Source: Pseudomonas sp. LRP2-20
GTDB lineage: Bacteria > Pseudomonadota > Gammaproteobacteria > Pseudomonadales > Pseudomonadaceae
Assembly (NCBI RefSeq): GCF_024349685.1
Contig: NZ_AP025944.1
Coordinates: 936,001 to 1,000,000 of the forward strand
DNA: 64,000 bases
Direction: 5' to 3'
In this document: positions 17,668 through 29,600 of the stretch, piece after piece
Position numbering within the stretch: position 1 is the first letter of the stretch
How the letters are laid out: each line of letters begins with the position of its first letter
Translations under genes and position numbers: made by a program
The notes under the pieces: generated by a model
Databases searched by the model: none
Seen by the model: only the letters and a program-made list of their open reading frames with translations
Told to the model about the DNA's origin: nothing

Positions 17668-20600
17668 TCAGACGACATGGATGCTGTTCTGCACCCAGAG
17701 GTGGTGGCTCGGATCTTCCTGGGCCGTGTATTGGTTATAGTCGATGCCGTCGGCAGTCTGGTTGCCGACCAGGGTCCAGTTGTCCGTCATGTGCACCGAG
17801 TCTTTGTCATCCCCCTTGATGATCAGTGTGTTGGTGCCGGTTTCGGTGATTGCCACCACGTCGGCCAGGTTGAGGGTCAGCGCCACCGCACTGGTGGCGT
17901 TGAGGTCGATCACCTCGATGTTGTGGATGCGTTCGGCCAGGGTGCCCAGGTCGATGCTGGCATCGCCGCCGCCCCACAGCAGGGTGTCGGTACCGCTGCC
18001 GCCATCGACGCTGGCGAAGTTCTGGTCGACCACTTCGAGGATGTCGTTGCCGGCGCCGCCTTCCAGGGTGATGTGCCCGCCCTGGCTGCCCACCAGGTGG
18101 TCGTTGCCGTCGGTGCCGGCGAGCACTTCGCTGGAAGCGGCGGCCGCCACGCTGGCCACGGCCAGGCTGTCGTCGCTGGTGTCGGCCACCAGCGCGGAGA
18201 AGGTGGTGAGACCGGCGGCGTTGTCCAGGTTGACGGTCAGCGTGGCGGTGTCGGTGGTGCCGTTGGGGTGGGTCAGCTCGTAGGTGAAGGTGTCGTGCTG
18301 GCCGATCACCGCCGAAGTCAGCCCGCTGTTGAGGGTGTAGGTGTAGCTGCCGTCCGCATGCACCAGCAGCGTGCCGTAGGTACCGGCCACGCTGACGCCG
18401 TTGTAGCCGGGGATGGTATACGTGCCGGCGGCCGTCAGCACGCTCAGCACGGTCAGTGCCGAACCCAGGTTGTCGGTACCGGTCGGGTCGGTGATCAGGT
18501 TGCCGCTGGCCACCGTGGCGCTGCTGACCACGAACTCGGTGAGGTGCGTGGTGGTGGTGTTGAGGCTGGTGGTGATCGAGCTGAGCAGCCCGATGCCACT
18601 GGAGCTGACGCGGACCTGGTAGCTGCCGGCCGTCTGCCCGGTGAAGGTGTAGCCGGCGCCACCACCGAGCAGGGTAAGCAGCGAGCTGCCCGGCACCGAT
18701 TGCACCAGCACGTACTGGCCGGTGCTGGTGTTGAGCTTGTACAGGGCAATGGTGGTGTTGCCGAGCAGGGTCAGCAGGTTGGCCGAGTTGACCACCACTT
18801 GCAGGTCGGCGCTGGTGTCGGCGGCCACCGACGTGGTGTAGATGGCCTGGCGCGAGCCGATCACCGGCAGGCTCAGCGTACCCAGGGTGGCGCTACTGCT
18901 GTCGACCCGGTTGGCCAGGGTGATTTGGCTGCTGTCGATATCGTTGACCGCATCCACCACCGTGGCCGGCGCGCTGAGGTTGCTGTCGCTCCAGATTTCC
19001 GTGGCCTGCGGGCTGTCGATGCGCACGTACAGATTGGCCGAGTCGGACAGGCCGTTCGGGTGCACCAGCTGGTAGCTGAACACGTCCACCTTGCCGACGC
19101 TCGAAGGGCTGCCATTGGGCGTATAGGTGTAGCTGCCGTCCGCATGGATCACCAGGGTGCCGTACTGGCCCTGTACCGTGGTCCCCGCACCGCTGGCGGC
19201 GGCCACGTAGGTACCGTTCTTCAGCACCTGCAGCACCGCGCCGCTGTCCGGGCCGCGTGAGTCGACGGTACCGTCGGTGCCCGTATCGGTGATGACGTTA
19301 CCTGAGGTGGCGCTGCCCGTGCCGGTGAACTGGGTGAGGCTGGTGGCTTCGATGTCCAGGCTGGTGGTGACCTGGGTCACCAGGCCGATGCCGCCGCTGG
19401 CCACGGTCAGGCGGTAGTCGCCGGCCTGCAGCTTGCCGATATCGACCTGCAGCCCCAGCGGCAGCACGATCAGGTCGAGCAGCCCTTGGGTGTTGCCGGT
19501 GGCGATGGTCACCCAGGCGCCGGTGGCATCCTTCACTTGCAAGGTGAAGGTGGAGTTGTTCAGCAGTGCCAGCACGCTGTTGGTGGTCAGTGTCAGGGTC
19601 GGATCGACCGTGGTGCCGGCCGCCACCGTCCAGGTGTAGGTCTTGCTGAAGCCCGACAACAGGGTGGTGAAGCTGTCGCTGTAGGTGGTGGTGGCGGTGA
19701 CTGGCGCCAGGTTGACGGTGGCAGTGGCCAGGTTGTCGCTGGCGATGACCGGGGCGTTGGCGTCGATGTCTGGCGCGGTGATGTTGACGTTGCCAGAGGT
19801 ATTGTTGCGCGGGTCGGTGAGGGTCACCGTGAGCACCTGGCCGTTGTCCTGGGCCGGGCTCAGGGTCACGCTGAAGGTGCCATTAGGCTGTACCACCGCG
19901 GTTTGCAGCACGGTGCCGCTGGCGCTGCGCACGGTCACCGTGGCACCGACCTCGCCGGAGCCGGTGAGGGTGGTGCCGTCGGCACTGATGACCAGATTGC
20001 TGGCATTGGCCGGTGGGGTGAGGTCCGGGGCGTTCAGCGCAGTGGCGCTGGAGGTGTTGCCGGCGGCATCGGTGAGGGTGACGCTCAGCGCCTGGAAGTT
20101 GATCTGCGCCGCACTCAGGCTCACGGTGTATTGGCCGTTGCTGGCCACCGTGGCGGTGCCGAGCACGGTGCCGGCGCTGTTGCGCACGGTTACTGTGCTA
20201 CCGGCCTCGCCAGTGCCGCTGACCGTGGTGCCGTTGGTGTTGATTGTCGCTACGGGGGCGACTGGCGGGGTGGTGTCTGGCGCAGTGATGCCGGTGCTGC
20301 CGGATGCGTTGTCGGCGGCGTCGGTCTGGCGCACGACCAGGGCCTGGCCATTGTTCTGGGCGCTGGTCAGGGTGATGTTGAAAGTGCCGTCGCTCTGCAC
20401 GATGGCGCTGCCGACCTGGCCGCCGGGGCCTTGCACGGTCACGGTCGCGCCCGGCTCGCCGTTACCGGTGAGCAGGGTGCCAGCGCCATTGATCACCAGG
20501 TTGGTCGGTGCCAGCGGGGCCTGGGTGTCTGGCGCCGTGTAACTGGTGGTGCCAGAAACGTTCAGGGCGGTATCGGCCTGGCTCAGGCTCAGCACCTGGC

Positions 20601-23600
20601 CATTGAGCTGGGCACTGTTGAGGTTGATGCTGAATGCCCCTGCACCATTGACCAGGCCGCTGCCGAGCACATTGCCGCTGGCATCGCGCACGGTCACCGT
20701 GGCTCCAGCTTCACCGGTGCCGCTGAGCACCAGGCCATTGGCCGACAGCGAGGTGACTACCGGGTTGGCCGGTGGTGTGGTGTCGGCCGCGGTGACGAAC
20801 ACTGGTTGCGACTCGCCACCGAGCAACGACACTGCCGTCACCGTCAGGTGTTGCCCGTTGAGCTGGGCGTTGTTCAAGGTGATCGAGAAGCCACCGTTGA
20901 CGATATTGACCGTACCGGTGCCGATCAGGTCGCCGGCGGCGTCGTAGACACGGATCGACGCGCCGGCGGCAGCTGTACCTGTCAGGGTCAGGCCGTTGGC
21001 GGCCAGGGTCACGTTGACCGGTGGTTCCGGTGGTGGCACCAACGGCGTGGTGTATTCGAACACCGCCGAGGTGTTGTTGGCGGCATCGGTCTGGGTTACT
21101 TCCAAGATGGCTAGCGAACCGGGTGCCGGTGACAGGGTGATCGAGAAGTTGCCGCCGCTGTCGACCAGGCCGATGCCGATCGGCACGCCGCCGAAACTGA
21201 CAGTTACGGTCGCACCCGCTTCACCACGCCCGGTGAGCACGTTGTAGTCGGTGTTGATGGCAAGGTTGGTGACGATGGCGGGCGGTGAAGTATCGTCGCT
21301 CTGGTACTCGGCCGGCAGCGAGGTGTTGCCGGCGCTGTCGGTGGAAATCACGCTCAGCAGCTGGCCGTTGTTTTGCGCCGGGCTCAGGCTGACAGTGAAT
21401 TCGCCGCCTGCCGGCACGGTGACGGTGCCGACCACGGTGCCGGCAGCGTTGCGCACGGTGATCACGCTGCCCGCTTCAGCGCTGCCGCTGAGCAGTGTGC
21501 CGTTCCCGGTCAGGGCCAGGTTGCTGGGCTGTACCGGTGGTGTCAGGTCCGGGGCGATCAGTTGCAGGGGCGCGGACGGGTTGCCAGTGGCGTCCTGGGC
21601 GATCACGGTCAGCACCTGGCCGTTGACCTGCGCTGCGTTCAGGTTGAGCACGAAGAGACCGTCGGGGTCGATGGTGCCCTGGCCGATCAGGTTGCCCTGG
21701 CTGTCCATCACGGTGACGCGCGCGCCGGCTTCGCCGGTACCGACCAGTTGCGTGCCGCTGGCGTTGAGGCTGGCGATCACGGTGCCCGGCGGTGTGCTGT
21801 CGACGGCTGTCACCGTGCTGATCGGCGAGAGGTTGCCACTGGCATCTGTCAGGGTCACCTGCAGGACCTGGCCGTTGAGTTGCGCCGGGCTCAGGTTGAC
21901 CACGAACGTGCCGTTGGCAGCCACCGTGGTGGTGCCGATTTCGATGCTGCCGACGTACACCCGCACGGTCGTGCCGGCTTCACCGGTACCGCCGAGCTGG
22001 TCGCCCGCGGCATTGAGCCGCAGGTCGAGCGCCGCGGCGGGCGGCGTCAGGTCAGGCGCGTTGACGGTGACCGGCTCGCTGATGTTGCCGGGTGGGTCGG
22101 CCTGTTGCACCGACAGCGCCTGCTGGTTGATCTGCGCAGGGCTGAGTTCGACGCGGAAGCTGCCGTCGGCGAGCACCGTGGTGGTGCCCAGCAGTACACC
22201 GGCGGCGTTGTTCACGGTGACTGTCGCACCTGGCTCGCCACGGCCACTGACCACGCTGCCGTCGGCATTGATGACCACGTCGGTGAGGGCGTCTGGCGGG
22301 GTGAAGTCCGGGGTTTGCAGGGTCGCTGCCGCCGACACGTTGCCGGCAGCGTCGGTCTGGGTAAGGCTGAGCAGTTCCGCGTTGCCCAGCGCCGGGTTGA
22401 GGGTCACGGTGAAGTGGCCGCTGGCGTCGACGGTCGCCGTGCCGATCTCGTTACCGGCAGCGTTGGTCACGCTGACCCGCGCGCCGACCTCGCCGCGTCC
22501 GGTGAGGGTAACGCCATCACTGGAAATCGCCAGCTCGCCCGGCGCCGCCGGTGGCGTTGTGTCGGGCGCGGTGATGGCAGTCGCCGGGGACTGGTTGCCG
22601 GTGGCATCGGTAAGCACCACTTGCACGGCCTGGCCGTTGGCCTGTGGCGGGTTGAGGGTGACCTGGAAACTGCCATTGCTCATCACCGTGGCGGTGCCCA
22701 GCACAGTGCCGTCGGCAGCGACGACTTTTACCGTGGCATTAACCTCGCCAGTGCCGTTGAGCAGGCTGCCGCCACCGGCGAATGCCAGGTTGGCCGGCGC
22801 ATTGGGTGCCGTGATGTCCGGCGCGGTGAGGCTGACGCTGTTGGACTCGTTGCCGGCCGCGTCGGTCTGTGCGGCGCTGAGCAGTTCACCGTTGACCTGT
22901 GCGGCGTTGAGGTTGACGGTGAAATTGCCATTGGCGCCGACCACGGCGGTACCCAGGTCGGCCCCGCCGACACCCAGCACGGTCACGGTGGCACCTGGCT
23001 CGCCGCGGCCGGTGAGCACCAGGCCGTCGTTGGATATCACCAGATTGCTCAGCGGTTGCGGCGCGGTGATGTCCGGGGCTTGCAGGTCGGCCGGCAGCGA
23101 AGCGCTGCCATCGGTGCCTACCGCACTGACTTGCAACAGCTCGCCGTTGACCTGGGCACTGCCGAGATTGACAGTGAAGGTGCCGTCGTTGCCGACCGGC
23201 GCGGTGCCCAGCAACACGCCGCCCGGGCCGTAGACGCTGACCGTGCTGCCCGGCGCGGCGCTGCCGGTGACTACCAGGCCGTTGGCGGACAGCACCAGGT
23301 TGTCGGGGGCATCTGGCGCCAGCTCACCCGGTGCGGTGACGCTCTGTGCCGGCGAGGCATTCTGCGCCGCGTCGGTTTGCACCACGCTGAGGCTTTCGCC
23401 GGTGGTGGCGGCCGGTGCCAGCGTGACCGTGAAGCGACCATTGCTGCCCACCGTGGCGGTACCCAGCGAAGAACCATCCGGTGCGCGCACGGTGACCGTG
23501 GCGCCCGCTTCGCCGCTACCCGTCAGGGTGGTGCCGTCGGGCGACACGGCCAGGTTGCTGACTGCTGCCGGTGGTGTGGTGTCGGCAGCCGTGTACGGCG

Positions 23601-26600
23601 TGGCGGGCGATACGTTGCCTGCCGCATCGGTGGCCGTGACCTGCAAGGTCTGGCCGTTGGTCTGGGCACTGCTCAGAGTGACCTGGAAGGTACCGTTGGC
23701 GCTGGCCACGGCAGTGCCGAGCACATTGCCCGCCGCGTCGCGCACGGTGACGGTGCTACCGGCCTCGGCGCTACCGCTCAGTTGCAGGCCGGTGCCCGCC
23801 AGCGCCAGCGCAGTGGGCGCTGCCGGTGGGGTATGATCCGGTGCGATGACAGTGACTGCGACCGATGTGTTGTTAGCGGTGTCGGTCTGGGTCACGCTCA
23901 GGTGCTGCGCATTGAGCTGCGCGCTGGCGAGCGAGAGCGTAAAGGTGCCGTTGGCGGCCACCTGGCCGTTACCGATGATGGTGCCGTCAGGGCCGCGCAC
24001 GGTGACGCTGGCGCCAGCTTCGCCAAGGCCGGTCAAGGTCACGCCGTTGTTGTTCAGCGCGACATTGGTCAATGCTGCAGGCGGGGTCAGGTCCGGTGTG
24101 ATGACGCTCACGGCTGGCGAGACGTTGCCAGCGGCATCCACCTGGCTTACGCCGATGGCCTGGCCATTGGCTTGCGAGGTGCCGAAGGTAACGGTGAAGC
24201 GGCCGTCGGCGCCGACGATGGCGGTGCCGAGCACAGTACCGGCCGCATTGCGTACCTGTACCGTGGCGCCGACTTCACCGCTGCCGGACAGTTGCCGGCC
24301 ATCGGCACTGAGCAGCGGGTTGCTCACGGCCGCTGGCGGCGTGCGGTCCGGGGTCGCCAGGCTGGCCGGGCCGGAGACGTTGCCGGCGGCGTCGCTAAGG
24401 GTGACCTGCAGCGCACTGCCGGTGGTTTGTGCGCTGGGCAGGGTGATCTGGAACTGGCCGCTCTGGTTGACCGTGCCGGTGGCCAGGATCGCACCACTGG
24501 CATCGCGCACGGTCACCAGCGCGCCCGCTTCGCCTTGGCCGCTGACCACGGTGGCGGCGCTGTTCAGGCTCAGGCCAGTGGCGGCATCCGGGGCTTGCAG
24601 GTCGGGTGCCTGCACGGTGGCTGCCAGCGAGACGTTACCTGCGGCATCGGCCTGGGTGATGGTGAGGTTTTGCGCATTGGTCTGCGCCGGCACCAGGGTG
24701 ACGTTGAACAGGCCGTTGCTGCCCACGGTACCGCTGCCTACGAGGGTGCCATTGGCATCGGTCACAGTTACCGTCGCACCGACTTCGCCATGGCCGCTGA
24801 GGGTGCTGCCGCTGCGGTTGATGGCAACCTGGGTGGGGGCGTCGGGTGGGGTGGTGTCCGCCGCCACGATGGTGGCCGGTACGGATGGGGGGCCGCCGGC
24901 TGAAGCGCGTGCACTGACGCTCAGAACTTGCGCATTGAGCTGGGCACTGGCCAGGAAAATGTGGAAGAAACCGTCACTGCCGACCGTGCCGGTGCCCAGC
25001 GTCGCGCCGCCGGAGGTGACGGTGATCAGCGAACCCACGGTACCTTGACCGGTCAGCAGGAAGCCATCGGCACTGATGACAAGGTTGCTCGGGGTGGCGA
25101 GCTCGCTGCCAGTCGGGCCATTCACGGTGATCGCGGTTTCGTTGTTGCCATTGTCTTGCACCACCAGCTGCACGCTGTCGCCAGTGGCCAGGGGTGGGCT
25201 GACCTGAACCACGAACGTGCCGTCCGGGCCGACGGTGACGGTGCCCAGTTCGGAGTTGCCGTCACGCACGATCACGGTGGTACCGGGTTCGGCAGTGCCG
25301 CTGATGGTGCTGCCATCCGGGCTGACCGAGATATCCGTGGCCGGTGCCGGAGGTGTGCTGTCTATGGCACTGACGCTGGTGGGTTGGGTCGCGTTGCCAG
25401 CGGCATCGGTGACCACCACCGTCACCGTCTCGCCGTTGAGCAGGGGAGGGGCAAGCGGAACGCTGAAGCTGCCGTCAGGGTTGACCGCTACGGTGGACTC
25501 GACGCCGGTCGCGCTGATTACGGTGACCGAAGTCGCGCCCGGTGCGTTGCCGGTGAGCGCCAGGCCATCGGGGGTGATCGCCAGGTCCGTGGGCTGTGCG
25601 GGTGGGGTAAGGTCCGGCGCGGTGGCCTGGGCGGCGCCAGAGACAATGCCCTGGGTATCGGTCTGGGTGATGTCGAGGGTCTGGCCGTCCAGTTGTGGCG
25701 GGTTCAACGCCACACTGAAGTTACCGCTGGCCGGCACCACCACGCTACCTAGCAGATCGCCGGCGGCGTTGCGCACTTCTACCGTTGCGCCGGCCTGGCC
25801 GGTACCTTGCACAAGAGTGCCGTCGGCACTCACCTGCACGCCGCCCGGGACCGCCGGGCCGCTGGTATCGTCAGCGGTGAAGGGGGCCGAAGGCGAGGCG
25901 TTGCCAGCGGTGTCGATCAGCACCACCGACACGGTTTCGCCGTGGGTCTGTGGCGGCGCCAGGCTGATGCTGAAGGTGCCGTCCTCTTCAACGACGCCGC
26001 TACCCAGCAATTGCCCGGCCGTATCGCGCACCTCCACGGTGGCACCGGCTTCGCCCTGACCCGTGAGGGTGATGCCATCGGCACTGAGCCCGAGGCCTTG
26101 TGCAGGCGCGGGTGCTTCGAGGTCGCTGGCGGTCACGGTGTTGGCAGGCGAGGGGTTGCCGCCGCCGTCGGTCTGGATGACGGTCAGGGTCTGGCCGTTG
26201 AGTTGTGGTGGGTCGATGGTCACGCTGAAGCTGCCGTCGGCTTGAACCGTGGCGGTACCCAGGACCACGCCGCCAGCACCGGTAACCTGCACCTGCGCGC
26301 CGGGCTCACCATTGCCGGTGAGTTGCGTACCGTTGCCAGACAGCGCCAGGCCGGAGGTGATTGCAGGCGGTGTGCTATCGGGTGCTGGCAGATCGACGGC
26401 GGCCGAGACGTTGCCAGCAGGGTCGCGCTGCTCGACGGTGAGCGCCTGGCCATTGGTCTGAGGTGGGTCGAGGGTAACTTCGAAGTTGCCATTGCCACCG
26501 ACCAACGCGGTACCCAGGACGCTGCCATCGGGCCCGCGCACGGTGACGGTGGCGCCAGGTTCGCCAGTGCCGCTGACCGTGCTGCCGTTGCCATCGATGG

Positions 26601-29600
26601 TCGGCGTGCTGACGGTTTGCGGTGGGGTGCTGTCCGGTGCAGTGAAGCTCACCGGCCCGGCGCTGTTGCCCAGGCTGTCGGTGGCCTCTACGGTCAGGCT
26701 TTCACCGTTGCGCTGCGGCTGGCCGAGGGTGACGTCGAAGCGACCGTCGGCACCAACCGTGATGCTGCCCAGCACGTTGCCGTTGATGTCGCGGACGGTG
26801 ACGATCGAGCCTGCCTGGCCTTGCCCGGTAAGGTGCAGGCCATTGCTGTCGATGGCCAGGCCAGAAGGCTGCAGCGGGCCGTCCAGGTCAGGGGCGGTGA
26901 GGGTGGCGGTGGAGCTGTTGCCCGCGCCATCGCGCAGCACCACGTCGAGTTCCTGGCCGTTGATCTGTGCCGGGCTCAGGGTCACGGTGAAGGTGCCGTT
27001 GGCAGCGACTACCGCACTGCCCAGCACGGTGCCCTGGGCATTGCTGATTTGTACCGTGGCGCCTGCTTCGCCGCGGCCGGTCAGGGTCACGCCGTCGGCG
27101 CTGAGCTGCAGGTCGCTGGCTGCGTTTGGCGGGGTGATGTCCGGTGCATTGATCTGGCTCGGCAACGAACTGTTGCCGTCGGCATCGATGGCCACCACGT
27201 CGAGCAGTTCGCCGTTGGCCTGGGCCGGGTCGAGGGTAATGGTGAAGGTGCCATCGTTACCCACCTGAACGCTGCCGATCACCGTGCCGCTGGCGTCGCG
27301 CACCTCCACCAGGCTGCCCACCGGAGCGGTGCCGCTGATGGACGAGCCGTCGGCGGCCAGCACCAGCCCGTCAGGGCTCTCAGGCACCGCAGTGGCGGGG
27401 ACGATGACGGTGAGCGAGACCGAAGGGTTGCCGGCGGCGTCGGTCTGTTGCAGCACGATGGCATCACCGGCGCTGACCGGGCCGTTGAGGTCGACCAGGA
27501 AGGTACCGTTGGCCGCGACTACACCAGTGCCGATCACCGCGCCGTTGGCATCACGCACTTCGACCGTGGCGCCAGGTTCGCCGCGGCCAGACACGACCAG
27601 GCTACCGGCGCCGATGATGACGTTGCTGATGATCGACGGTGGCGTGGTGTCCGGTACGGTGTAGTCCAGCGGTGCAGAAGCGTTGCCGGCGGCATCGATC
27701 ACGCTGATGGCCAGGTGTTCGCCATCGCTCTGGGCCGGGTCGAGGGTGAGGCTGAAGCTACCGTCCGCTTGGGCGATGCCGCTGCCGATCAGGTTGCCGT
27801 CAGCATCACGCACTTCCACCCGGGCGCCCGCTTCGGCGCTGCCACTCAGGGTCACGCCGTTGGCCAGGCTGAGTCCGCTGGGTTGTGCTGGTGGCACCAG
27901 GTCTGGCGCGGTCAGCGGGCTTGGCGTGGAGACGTTGCCGGCGGCATCGGTCAGGTTGACCTGCAAGGATGAGCCATCGACCACCGGCACATCCAGCTGC
28001 AGGGTGAAACTGCCATCCGCTTGAACGGTTCCGGTGCCGATGACCTGACCTTGGTCGTTCAATACCTGGACAGTGGCGCCTATTTCGCCACGGCCCGAGA
28101 CCGTGCGCCCGTCGGCGCTGATGATCAGGTCAGTGGCCGGTTGTGGCGGTGTGGTGTCACCACCGCTGTCGATGTCTGGTGCTGTCACACTGCCCGGCGT
28201 GGAGGGGTTGCCTGCCACATCGGTGGCGGTGACCTGCAGTTGTTCGCCATCGACCTGTGGTGGGTCGAGGGTGACGCTGAACGCGCCGTTGGCCCCAGCC
28301 ACGGCACTGCCCAGCACCGTTGTGCCATCGGCGGCCAGCACGCGCACGGTGCTGCCGGGCTCGGCGCGGCCGGTGACGACAGTGCCGTCGGCATTCACGG
28401 CCAGCTCGCTGGGTGTGACCGGGGCGGTGATGTCGGGCGCGGTGACCTGTGCGGGAAGGGACGATGCACCGCTACCATCAACTGCGCTCACGTCGAGCAG
28501 TTCGCCGTTGGCCTGCGCAGGGGTGAGCACTACGGTGAAGGTGCCTTCGGCACCGACGGTCACGCTGCCGATCAGCGTGCCGTTGGCGTCATGCACCTCC
28601 ACGCGGCTGCCGACGGGCGCGCTGCCGCTGATACTGGTGCCATCGGTTGCGATGGTCAGGTCGCTCGGGCTGGCCGGGGTCTGGGTCAGTGGTACGTCGA
28701 ATTGCAGCGCTTCGGACGCATTGCCGGCCGCGTCGGTCTGCACCAGGCTAAGGCGGGCGCCGGGCTGTGCTGCGGGCGCCAGGTCGATCAGGAAGGTGCC
28801 ATTGGCACTGACCGTAGCGCTGCCGATCAGGTTGCCATTGGCATCGCGCACTTCCACCGTGGCACCGGCCTCGCCGCGGCCACTCAGGGCCAGGCCACCG
28901 TTGCCCACCACGATGTTGCTGACTTCGGCAGGCGGGGTGGTGTCGGGGGCGGTGAATGCCAACGGTGTGGAGGTGTTGCCAGCGGCGTCGGTGAGGCGCA
29001 CGTCCAGCACCTCGCCATTGGCCTGGGCCGGGGCGAGGGTCAGGGTGAAGCTGCCGTCTGGGCCGACCTGGCCGGTACCGATGACGGCACCGTTGGCGTC
29101 GCGTACTTCGATGGCGGCACCCGGCTCGCCTCGGCCGGTGAGGGTCACGCCGGCGACCAGGGCCAGATCGCTGGGTTGTGCCGGGGCCTGCAGGTCGGTC
29201 GAGACCACGGTGCCGGGTTGCGAGACGTTGCCGGCCGCGTCCGTGAGGGTCACCTGCAAGCTGCTGCCGTCTTTCACCGGCGGCGCGAGGGTGATCTGGA
29301 AGTTGCCGTCGCCACCCACCGTGCCGCTGGCGATCAGGTTGCCCCCGGCGTCGCGCACCTGCACGCTGGCGCCCGCTTCGCCGCGCCCGCTGAGCCGTTG
29401 GCCGGCCAGGCCAATGACCAGCTGGGTCGGGGCGTCAGGGGGCGTGGTATCGGGCGGGTTGCCGACGCCGTCGTTCGGTGCGGTGATGGTGGTGGCGCCG
29501 GAGACATTGCCGGCTGGGTCGGTGACCGTGACTTGCAAAGGCTGGCCTTCGGTCTGCGGCGGTTGCAAGGTCAGGCTGAACTGGCCATCAGCGCCGGCCA

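Noticed and set aside
21373..24903. An 1176-codon open frame on the plus strand (and others of 660, 721 and 856 codons) opposite the adhesin gene
   Set aside because: They are the mirror of the repetitive, GC-rich adhesin coding sequence, show the same 85-residue periodicity, have low-complexity composition and no ribosome sites. The minus-strand frame has all the domain evidence.
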